DNA of 21,434 bases from JBJXFK01 sp046155505 (GTDB lineage Bacteria > Planctomycetota > Phycisphaerae > UBA1845 > Fen-1342). The stretch's first letter is position 1, and every line of letters begins with the position of its first letter. The position numbers and the translations under genes are program-made. The notes under the pieces were generated by a model, which did no database searches, was not told the DNA's origin, and worked only from the letters and a program-made list of their open reading frames with translations. The stretch lies in assembly GCA_046155505.1 (NCBI GenBank), contig JBJXFK010000292.1:1-21434 (forward strand), given 5' to 3'. Below are positions 15,139-21,434 of the stretch, one piece after another.

Positions 15139-15888
15139 TCACCGCCGGCTCGCAATCGCCGCGGCCAGCGGCTGCACGATCATCGGAATGATCCGATCCT
15201 GTGCAAATCGCGAGCCGATCGTCGCAAGCTGTCGATGTGCCGCGACCAGATCGCTGCCGCCCTCCGCATTCCAATACTGCCGTGCCGCGAGCACCACGCT
15301 GATATCCGCCGGCTCATATTCACCGCTGCGCAGTTCGGTCGATGTCGTCCGCGCCTTGATCTCCACCGTCAGTTGCTGCTCGCAGTCGGCGGTCAGCGCG
15401 ACGCCGACGAACGGCTGGCAATCGATGATCGACGTCTGATTGGTCGTCACGGCCGCAATGAGCGGATGACTCGCATAAAACGTCTCGGCGATCAACTCGT
15501 CGTGGTTGCCGCGACATTCCAGATCAAAGTTGTACGCCACCTCCAGATAGTCGATGTCCAGATCGCTGAGCGTAAGCTGCACCGGCGCTTGCGTCAGCAC
15601 ATGCTTGCCGAACTGCAACACCGCTTCGAGATCGGCCGGGTTGAAAATGCCGAACTTCAGCGAGTTCGGCGCAAGCTTCAAATTCCGCCGCACGGCGTCG
15701 TCGGGGGCATCTTCGTCGAGCGTGAGCGCGCCGCCCTCGCGCGGGCGCAGGCGGACCATCTTTGGATATGCCCGTCGAACCTGATCGAGAAAATGCACCA
15801 CCGTCTCGCGCGACGGCTCGAGCTCCAGCTTCAAATAGAGCCGCGAGAGGATCGAATACTCATCACAGAACGCGCCGAAATTCCACAT
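15139..15888 (-). CDS. Conserved hypothetical protein
   Basis: The 249-residue soluble protein starts MWNFGAFCDEYSILSRLYLKL and has no signal peptide or membrane helix. Distinct blocks are SLKFGIFNPADLEAVLQFGKHVL, LTLSDLDIDYLEVAYNFDLECRGNHDELIAETF, IIDCQPFVGVALTADCEQQLTVEIKARTT (each read from their first residues) and an acidic-aromatic C-terminal half. It resembles a hypothetical family I associate with Planctomycetota, but I cannot assign a function. The reading frame stays open to 16236 upstream, yet the ATG at 15888, with GAGG about 7 nt before it, is the plausible start. The extension would run through the divergent zinc-ribbon gene. It is transcribed divergently from that gene across a 54-nt gap. 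Confidence 0.75.
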   Translation of the reverse strand: MWNFGAFCDEYSILSRLYLKLELEPSRETVVHFLDQVRRAYPKMVRLRPREGGALTLDEDAPDDAVRRNLKLAPNSLKFGIFNPADLEAVLQFGKHVLTQAPVQLTLSDLDIDYLEVAYNFDLECRGNHDELIAETFYASHPLIAAVTTNQTSIIDCQPFVGVALTADCEQQLTVEIKARTTSTELRSGEYEPADISVVLAARQYWNAEGGSDLVAAHRQLATIGSRFAQDRIIPMIVQPLAAAIASRR

Positions 15889-15942
15889 GGCCTGCCTCTT
15901 GGCGGCGACATTGTGCCGCAGCCGGGTTACTCTTGTCAGACG

Positions 15943-16161
15943 ATGATAAGCAGCAACGACGAGTCCATGAAGGACGCAGCGGCGGCGGCGACCGATTGCG
16001 GGGCGACTCGCGATGCCGATCGCAGCGGCAATGACGGTTCGTGCCCCCTTCCTGGCTCGGCCTGTCCGCTGTGCGAGGCGGCGATGTTCGGCGTTCACTG
16101 CAAGCAAGTCTGCCCGAATTGCGGGTACAAAGAAGACTGCTCCGATCTGTTCCGCGTGTAA
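15943..16161 (+). CDS. Small zinc-ribbon protein
   Basis: The 72-residue protein has a disordered Ala/Asp-rich half and a cysteine cluster: CPLC (41-44), HC (52-53), CPNC (57-60) and EDC (65-66). These provide two CxxC knuckles plus extra thiols for one zinc ribbon. The GYKEDCSDLF ending looks like a small conserved planctomycete protein of unknown role. It could bind RNA or DNA or act as an adaptor. The start may be ATG 15943 or ATG 15967; neither has a strong Shine-Dalgarno. The gene diverges from the conserved hypothetical at 15888, hinting at shared control. A far longer open frame to the left overlaps opposite-strand genes and is not real. Confidence 0.72.
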   Translation: MISSNDESMKDAAAAATDCGATRDADRSGNDGSCPLPGSACPLCEAAMFGVHCKQVCPNCGYKEDCSDLFRV

Positions 16162-16224
16162 CCGTTTTCCTATAATGACTTTACGTCTCAATTCGAAACT
16201 GCTGAAGTTCCCCAGTGATTTTTG

Positions 16225-16253
16225 TTGAACGATCAATCAATTCGCGTTATGCT
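16225..16253 (+). promoter_or_regulatory. Sigma-70-type promoter for the YHS-domain gene
   Basis: TTGAAC (16225-16230), a 17-nt spacer and TATGCT (16248-16253) match the consensus at four of six positions each, with ideal spacing. Initiation near 16260 would give a short leader ending in AAGGAGA and the ATG at 16286. A perfect TATAAT also occurs at 16171-16176 but has no good -35 partner. Confidence 0.55.
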
Positions 16254-16285
16254 ATGCGTTCGCCGACCATTTCAAGGAGACGCAC

Positions 16286-17401
16286 ATGCACAACACGACT
16301 GCACGCATTCGTTCGGTCACTGCTTTCGCCGTCCTCGTTTTCGTCGCGGCCGCGGCTGCACAGGAAACTTGCAAACGCGTGCGCACGTTCGCGGTCGATC
16401 CGGTGGAGTTGCTCGCGGGCCGCGAGACCAAGGGCGACGAGGCCATCGCGCTATCGCACGGCATGTACAACTACCACTTCGTCAGCGCCGCAAGCAAAGC
16501 CGCGTTCGAGAAGCATCCGGACAAATATGAAGTGCAACTCGGCGGTGCGTGCGGCCGGATGGGACCGCTCTCGGGCTACGGTCGCGGCGACATCTACGCC
16601 GTGCACGACGGACGCATTTACCTGTTCGCGTCGAAGCAGTGTCGCGAGAGCTTTCTGAAAGCCCCCGAGAAGCTGCTCGAAGGCGACGACGCGCCGCCCA
16701 AGCGCGATGCGGCGGCCGAGAAACGCGGGCGCGAGTTGATCGACCTCGCCGTCAAACACGCCGGCGGCTCGCAGATCGACGAGATCAAGACCTATCAGCA
16801 GCGCATCGGACGCACGGAGAAGCACGGCGACAAGGACTACAGAGTCGTAAACGCGATGATGTTCGCGTTTCCCGATCGTGTTCGATTGGAGGAGTGGTGG
16901 GACGAAACGACTTATGGTCACGTTGTCGTGGGTGAGTCCGGATTCGGCTTCGCGAACAAAGCCGTCGAAGACATGCCGCTCGTGCAGCAGCAGGTTCGCG
17001 CGGTACGGCGGATGTCGAACCGCACGCCGATCGCAATTCTACGCGCTCGCACGCGCGCGGATTTCATCGCGATTGCCGACGGCTCTCAAACCGTTGGTGA
17101 GACTAGCGTCGAGCGCGTCACCCTGTATTTCGACGGCTGCAAAATGACGCTCTTGATCGATCCGGCGAACGGTCGCCTGCTGGGACTCGAAACGCGCATG
17201 CGGGCACCGAGCATGGCGATCGGCGATGCGCGGATTACGTACGTTGAAGAACGCACCGTTGAAGGTGTGACGCTGCCGTGCGCGTGGCGGATTGAGCACG
17301 ACGGCAAAGCATCAGACGCGCCGCCGACCAAGCTTACCACGATCGAGATCAACGCCGAGTTGCCGGCCGCGTTGTTTGAGCAGCCGAAACGCGAACCGTA
17401 G
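16286..17401 (+). CDS. Secreted YHS-domain protein with C-terminal LolA-like domain
   Basis: The 371-residue protein has a signal peptide (hydrophobic core about 11-25, cleavage near AAA-QE). A YHS domain follows at about 35-92 (DPVELLAGRETKGDEAI, MYNYHFVSAASKAAFEKHPDKY, LGGACGRMG), then a second, shorter YHS-like unit at about 98-132 (DIYAVHDGRIYLFASKQCRESFLKAPEKLL). The remaining 145-366 is beta-rich and resembles outer-membrane lipoprotein-sorting (LolA-type) folds. YHS domains are linked to metal handling, and here the unit carries the His, Met and Cys residues typical of them. AAGGAGA at 16274-16280 is a strong Shine-Dalgarno. The metal and partner are unknown. The C-terminal fold call is tentative. 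Confidence 0.82.
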   Translation: MHNTTARIRSVTAFAVLVFVAAAAAQETCKRVRTFAVDPVELLAGRETKGDEAIALSHGMYNYHFVSAASKAAFEKHPDKYEVQLGGACGRMGPLSGYGRGDIYAVHDGRIYLFASKQCRESFLKAPEKLLEGDDAPPKRDAAAEKRGRELIDLAVKHAGGSQIDEIKTYQQRIGRTEKHGDKDYRVVNAMMFAFPDRVRLEEWWDETTYGHVVVGESGFGFANKAVEDMPLVQQQVRAVRRMSNRTPIAILRARTRADFIAIADGSQTVGETSVERVTLYFDGCKMTLLIDPANGRLLGLETRMRAPSMAIGDARITYVEERTVEGVTLPCAWRIEHDGKASDAPPTKLTTIEINAELPAALFEQPKREP

Positions 17402-17469
17402 GGTGGGCATCGCCCACTACTGATCGCCGGTTCGAAAACCCGCGAAATGGTGGGCAATCCCCACCGTAC
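17398..17469. repeat. GTAGGGTGGGC-type inverted repeat between convergent genes
   Basis: The arm 17398-17419 pairs with 17448-17469 at 18 of 22 positions plus one wobble. It starts inside the stop codon of the YHS gene and ends 7 nt before the convergent gene's stop. Each arm is itself nearly palindromic (GTGGGC-ATC-GCCCAC). This kind of GGGTGGGCA sequence occurs as a dispersed repeat in several phyla (recalled, not searched). It may serve as a bidirectional terminator. Confidence 0.7.
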
Positions 17470-17475
17470 GCCGCT

Positions 17476-17787
17476 TCAGGCGCGCAGCCGGTACACCTCG
17501 ACCACCGGCGGCTCGGCCAGCAGTTCGCGCCAGCGTGTGAGATACGCCTTCATCGTGTCGTCGTGCGCAACGCGCTCCTGATCCTTCAGATATGTCGCCT
17601 CGTCGTCGTATAGCACAAGCTCGACAAATCGATGGTCTTCGCTCATGTCCTCCAGCAGCCGAATCGTGATCCCGCCGGGCGACTCATAGAAAGGCGTCGC
17701 TTCGCGCAGAAACGCCAGAAATGCCTCGCGCATGCCGGGCTTCACGCGACAGCGCAGGTGCAGATCGACTCGGGTCGCGGCTGCCAT
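17476..17787 (-). CDS. Small dimeric alpha/beta-barrel protein (ABM monooxygenase-like)
   Basis: The 103-residue protein matches the antibiotic-biosynthesis-monooxygenase / dimeric alpha-beta barrel layout. A first strand DLHLRCRVKPGMREAF leads into a helix, then GGITIRLLEDMSEDHRFVELVLYDDEATYLKD, a second helix (YLTRWRELL) and a final strand VVEVYRL. Such proteins include YgiN- and heme-degrading-type enzymes and many of unknown function; no catalytic residue singles out an activity here. I prefer ATG 17787 because GGAG (17794-17797) is 6 nt before it, whereas it touches the ATG at 17793. It is a single gene, convergent with the YHS gene. Confidence 0.78.
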   Translation of the reverse strand: MAAATRVDLHLRCRVKPGMREAFLAFLREATPFYESPGGITIRLLEDMSEDHRFVELVLYDDEATYLKDQERVAHDDTMKAYLTRWRELLAEPPVVEVYRLRA

Positions 17788-17909
17788 GATCATCTCCGAT
17801 CAACATCGCTTTCGAACTCGGCGCGAGCGCGATGCGGTCCTTCGCGCGAACGGCACATCTGCCGCACGCACGAACGACCGCATCGAGTGTACCACGCCAC
17901 ACCGACCGG

Positions 17910-20900
17910 CTATGGACAGGTCAACCCAAATCGGGCCAGCAGCGTCGCCAGATCGGTTAGATTCACCTGAGCGTCGCCATTCAGATCGCCCACGTCCGGC
18001 GATGCGCCGCCGTTGCCGAAGTTCGCGAGCAGAATCGCCAGATCGCTCAGCCCGACGTCGCCGCTCCCGTCAAGATCGCCGATGCACGGTGCGCTGCGCA
18101 CCACCCACAGGTCGGCGGCGTCGCGCACTGGCCAGACCTCGAGGGTGGCCGGCGTGCCGCGCCGCACAATGAACGAAGCGCCGCCAAACGAGTCGCTGCG
18201 CGACAGATAGATGCCGTCATCCGGTCCGACTGCGCAACCGCCGAACGTCGTCGCGCCATGCGGCAGCATGTTCAGGTTTGGGAAGAGTTCGGTCGCCGTC
18301 CCGTTCGCGACGCTGAATTCGACCAGCGGTTGCGTCGCGCTGCCGCTCGCAAATGGGGTGACGATGTAATCGCCGTCGGCGTCGATCGTAAACGTCGACA
18401 GGAATGTCAATCCGGCGAACGGGATCACGATCGGGGTCGGCGACAATTGGGTCGCCGGGTCGACGCGCACGATTCCGAGCTGGCCTTGTGCCGCACTCGC
18501 GATCATTACGATGTGCCCGTTCGCATCGAATTCAGCACGCCGCGGGCTGCGAATCTGGGGCGACGAGAGCGAGCCATCAAACACGTCCGTTACGACGCCG
18601 GTTGCTGGGACATAGCGCCGCGCGAACGCGAAGCTCAACCCGACACCTTGGTTGTATCCGACGAAAATCAGCGAGTCGTCGACCGGATCGACGAGAATGT
18701 CAACGAGTCGCCCAAACGGCACGATTCCGAGCGTTGTCTCGACGAAATCATTGGGCAACATCGCAATCGTCAGATTGTGCGGATTCATGCGAAACAGCGG
18801 CGTATCGCCGACCCAGACTTCCCCGTCGCCGCGCACCGCGAGGCAGTTGAGCGACTCAGATTGCATGCAGAACTGCGTCGTCGAACCGGTGTCGATTCCT
18901 GGTCGATGCGTCCACAGTTCAGCCGCCGATCCAGCACCGAGCACGCCGAGCAGGTGCGGCTCAGTCGGCGGCTGGGGTACGAGGTGCAGCATGAGCCGCG
19001 CGTCCAGGTCGTTACAAGTCCCGGTCGCCGCGTCGACCAGGAAGTCCAGCACGCACGCGCCGCTCGTCGGGAGTTCGCAGCGCACGGTGATCTGCACATC
19101 GGTGCCCGGCGCGACGTCTCCTGACCACGAAACGGTCCGCGTCATCGCGTTCCACGTCGCACCGCTCGCCGTCGGCGCAACGAACGGCGGATCGCCGACC
19201 GGCAGCACGCCTGCCGGCAGCACAAACGAACTCGTGATCGTCGCCTGTGGGTCGTTCGAGGCGTTTGCAATCATCAGTTGCACGTCGACCGTCGCACCCG
19301 GCCGCGCAAGTTGACGCGCTATGCCGACGTTTTGTTGATCGGCCTGCGGCTGCGGAATCGGCGCGAGCGCGCGGAGCGTCGACGTGGTCGGACGGAAAAT
19401 GTCGAACGGTCCCGGCGGCGTCGCCTCGCCCAGCGTCGACCCGCACGCGGATCGAACCACGACGACATTTCCGAAATTCAGATGTACATCACGCTCGGGG
19501 TTCGCACAGTGCAGCACGCGCGTCGCGAACGAAATCGTTCGCGTCGAATTCGCGGGCAGGTTTCCGGTCCAATTCAACCCCGCGCCCAGGATCGTCGCCG
19601 TCCCACCGCCCGCGTCGGTCACGTTCAGCATTTCCGATTCGTTGCCGGCGTTCACGTTGAAATTTACGGCGACGCGCGGCTCGGTGGTCGCGTTTTCGAT
19701 CGTGATCGTGTGCGGCACGATGTCGCCACGATGCAGCGGCACGCGCGGCGGCGGCGATTGCACCGTGACTCTCACAGGGCCGGCGGTCGACGGAAACAGT
19801 TGCGTCACCACGTTTCCAAACGCGAAAAACGTGCCGCCCGCCGCACTAATCGTCGCGCCGGCATTCGTGATCGAATTCTGATTGCACGGCGTGCGCACTG
19901 TGACGCTGCGACTGCCACTCGCCCCGATCGCGAGCGGATCGATGCTCCACGTCACGCGATGCCCGGCGCTGGTGTACATGCCGCCGCCGGTGGCAGATAC
20001 GAACACCGTTCCCGACGGAAGCGGATCGACGAGCGACACATTTGCCGCCGCGACGTCGCCGACGTTATCGAACGTGAGCGTGTAAGTGATCTCGCTGCCG
20101 TGCTGCGCCTGCGACGGGCCAGCGAGTGATAAATCGAGATCCAAAATGTCGCAATCGTCGCAATTTGAGCCGTCGCCCAGATATTCACCGCCGAAGAGCA
20201 CGCATGTGGTCTCGATGACGTTCGCTTGGCACGCCGTCGAGAAGCAACACGCGCCGGTGAATACACATTCGCTGCAGGATGTATTTGGTCCAAGCCATGT
20301 GCCGCCCGCCGACGAGCAATCGGCTGCGGTCTCGATTGTGCAACCCGCGCTCGCGACGCAGCACGCGCTGGTTTCGACCGGTGCCCCGCCGCCGCATGAC
20401 GTGAATGCAAAATCGTCCGATCCGCCGCCCAGCGATGGATGCGTCACCCGCACGGCAAAACCGCCGCCGACCGCCACCATCTGCGCCGTCGCTTGCGGGG
20501 AAGGTAGATTGAACAGTGCGCCGCCGACCGCGCTCGAGAGCGGCTGCCCTAGCCGAGCGGGGCACAGATCGATCAGCGTGAAATCAGCCCCCGCCGGCGG
20601 ATCGGTGTTGTGCTCGACCATCGCCGCGTCGCCGCCCGGCGATACCGCGATGCGTGTGAGCTGTAGCGAACGATTGAACCCCGGCGACGACGTCACATGC
20701 GTGCCGCTGCTGAGATCAAACCACGTTACCAGGACGCGATCGGTAAACGCATTGCCTACGTCCGAAACGTACACGACTCGCTGCGGCGACACGCCCAGCA
20801 TTCCCGCACATTCGGAGCCGATCACGCCCTGCGTACACAGTCCAGTGTCATAAAAACCGATCTGGCTGACACCATTTGCAATGCACGCGGTATCAAGCAA

Positions 20901-21257
20901 CGTGAGATTGGGCGGAGCGGCGACCGTGAAGATGTACACGGACGTGCCGCTGCCGCACGTCGGGCCATAGGCCACGAGAAACTCGCGCGTCGGCGACAGA
21001 CGCAGATTGGCACTCGACGGCAGCGGCGAGCCGGGCGGAATTTGCGGGATGTCATAGAGCGACTCGGTGATTCCGTTGCCGTCGCGATCGATGCGGATTT
21101 GAGTTGTGTCGCGCGACACGCCTAATGTTCCCTGTGCGGGGTGAATCCACCAGGAGTTGAACGGTTGGAAAGGCCCGGTAAGTGTTTGAGCCGGCGTGGG
21201 CGACGCACCCAGCCCGAGGGTAACGATGAACAGCTTGAACAAACGACTTGGCGACAT
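17910..21257 (-). CDS. Large secreted multidomain protein with DUF11 repeats and dockerin-like C terminus
   Basis: The 1115-residue exoprotein starts with a signal peptide (1-24, cleavage near TPAQ-TL). Its N-terminal region (about 25-295) includes a DRDGNG calcium loop (57-62). Two cysteine modules of 34 residues each (298-331 and 336-369) follow, each with ACC, a central GG and a final CxxC. DUF11-like beta repeats lie at about 372-456, 495-590 and 640-765. Next is a probable beta-propeller (about 766-1045) with GDGEVWVGD and NGHIVMIA blade-like phrases. The end is a dockerin-like pair, GDLDGSGDVGLSDL (1060-1073) and GDLNGDAQVNLTDL (1090-1103). AGGAGAA is 7 nt upstream of the ATG at 21257, so the in-frame extension to 21356 is rejected. 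The role is probably cell-surface or matrix-associated; no enzymatic motif is visible. Confidence 0.85.
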   Translation of the reverse strand: MSPSRLFKLFIVTLGLGASPTPAQTLTGPFQPFNSWWIHPAQGTLGVSRDTTQIRIDRDGNGITESLYDIPQIPPGSPLPSSANLRLSPTREFLVAYGPTCGSGTSVYIFTVAAPPNLTLLDTACIANGVSQIGFYDTGLCTQGVIGSECAGMLGVSPQRVVYVSDVGNAFTDRVLVTWFDLSSGTHVTSSPGFNRSLQLTRIAVSPGGDAAMVEHNTDPPAGADFTLIDLCPARLGQPLSSAVGGALFNLPSPQATAQMVAVGGGFAVRVTHPSLGGGSDDFAFTSCGGGAPVETSACCVASAGCTIETAADCSSAGGTWLGPNTSCSECVFTGACCFSTACQANVIETTCVLFGGEYLGDGSNCDDCDILDLDLSLAGPSQAQHGSEITYTLTFDNVGDVAAANVSLVDPLPSGTVFVSATGGGMYTSAGHRVTWSIDPLAIGASGSRSVTVRTPCNQNSITNAGATISAAGGTFFAFGNVVTQLFPSTAGPVRVTVQSPPPRVPLHRGDIVPHTITIENATTEPRVAVNFNVNAGNESEMLNVTDAGGGTATILGAGLNWTGNLPANSTRTISFATRVLHCANPERDVHLNFGNVVVVRSACGSTLGEATPPGPFDIFRPTTSTLRALAPIPQPQADQQNVGIARQLARPGATVDVQLMIANASNDPQATITSSFVLPAGVLPVGDPPFVAPTASGATWNAMTRTVSWSGDVAPGTDVQITVRCELPTSGACVLDFLVDAATGTCNDLDARLMLHLVPQPPTEPHLLGVLGAGSAAELWTHRPGIDTGSTTQFCMQSESLNCLAVRGDGEVWVGDTPLFRMNPHNLTIAMLPNDFVETTLGIVPFGRLVDILVDPVDDSLIFVGYNQGVGLSFAFARRYVPATGVVTDVFDGSLSSPQIRSPRRAEFDANGHIVMIASAAQGQLGIVRVDPATQLSPTPIVIPFAGLTFLSTFTIDADGDYIVTPFASGSATQPLVEFSVANGTATELFPNLNMLPHGATTFGGCAVGPDDGIYLSRSDSFGGASFIVRRGTPATLEVWPVRDAADLWVVRSAPCIGDLDGSGDVGLSDLAILLANFGNGGASPDVGDLNGDAQVNLTDLATLLARFGLTCP

Positions 21258-21348
21258 GAGCAATTCTCCTGGCGAGCAAGCCCAGCTACAATGCAGCGGT
21301 CTCGGCACGCGTGATTCCGCGGAGCACCACCGCACAGGCGTGAAACAG

Positions 21349-21434
21349 ATGAACATCCCGCCACAATCACCTGAGCCCAGTCAACCCCCGCCGGTGGATA
21401 TCACGCGCGTGCTTGATGCGCTGCGCGACGGCGA
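21349..21434 (+). CDS. Probable ECF sigma factor, 3' partial
   Basis: Only 28 complete codons are in the window. After a Pro/Gln-rich start, the frame reads VDITRVLDALRDG, which resembles the first helix of planctomycete ECF sigma factors (the VTxLLxAxxxGD pattern of the TIGR02999-type group). If so, it would direct RNA polymerase to a specific promoter set. The ATG at 21349 has AGG about 10 nt upstream; an in-frame GTG at 21340 is possible. It diverges from the dockerin-protein gene across 91 nt. The call rests on about 13 residues and is tentative. Confidence 0.5.
   Translation, partial: MNIPPQSPEPSQPPPVDITRVLDALRDG

Noticed and set aside
14197..15942. Long plus-strand open frame leading into the zinc-ribbon gene
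   Set aside because: It crosses two well-supported minus-strand genes and is Arg-rich without domains; only the last 73 codons (15943-16161) look real.
15889..16236. Upstream extension of the conserved hypothetical gene to 16236
   Set aside because: The extension is antisense to the zinc-ribbon gene and looks unlike the rest; the ATG at 15888 has a Shine-Dalgarno.
17428..17446. GGTTCGAAAACCC, similar to a tRNA T-loop
   Set aside because: No matching T-stem, acceptor stem or anticodon arm around it; it is the loop of the GGGTGGGCA inverted repeat.
21258..21356. 33-residue N-terminal extension of the exoprotein
   Set aside because: It would bury the signal peptide; the ATG at 21257 has a strong AGGAGAA site and is followed directly by a signal sequence.

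Overview
The window is GC-rich, densely coded bacterial DNA. It most likely comes from a Planctomycetota genome, probably near the Phycisphaerae. This rests on the large exoprotein at the right end (double dockerin-like calcium loops, ACC...GG...C..C cysteine modules, DUF11-type repeats), the YHS-domain secreted protein, the small planctomycete-style zinc-ribbon protein, and many short palindromic intergenic repeats. The taxonomic call is inference from family content, with no database search.

Positions 1-9149 look like one long plus-strand operon. It opens with signalling genes: a single-domain response regulator (cut by the window edge), an HD-GYP c-di-GMP phosphodiesterase, a membrane GAF protein with a degenerate GGDEF domain, and a stand-alone STAS protein. 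Type IV pilus / type II secretion machinery genes follow: a PilB/GspE ATPase with an N-terminal MshEN c-di-GMP-binding domain, a PilC/GspF platform protein, and PilM-, PilN-, PilO- and PilP-like proteins. Many junctions are 4-nt ATGA overlaps. The simplest reading is that the first block sets or senses local c-di-GMP and phosphorylation state, and the PilB motor reads c-di-GMP. No secretin (PilQ), retraction ATPase (PilT), prepilin peptidase or pilin is in the window.

Positions 9150-13660 hold shorter units. They are a YceI-like periplasmic protein flanked by two large related hairpins, then two minus-strand genes (an unknown tail-anchored protein and a TlpA-like protein lacking its cysteines). 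A 504-nt intergenic region with dispersed-repeat debris follows, then a plus-strand pair of C-terminally anchored proteins (a coiled-coil protein and an arginine-rich small protein).

Positions 13661-17909 hold an ImuA-like RecA-fold protein (minus) and a conserved hypothetical (minus) divergent from a zinc-ribbon protein (plus). They are followed by a secreted YHS protein (plus) with a good promoter candidate, and a small dimeric alpha/beta-barrel monooxygenase-like protein (minus).

Positions 17910-21434 are dominated by a 1115-residue secreted multidomain protein with a C-terminal dockerin-like module (minus). The start of a probable ECF sigma factor gene (plus) diverges from it at the right edge. 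No rRNA, tRNA, CRISPR array, transposase or integrase gene was seen.
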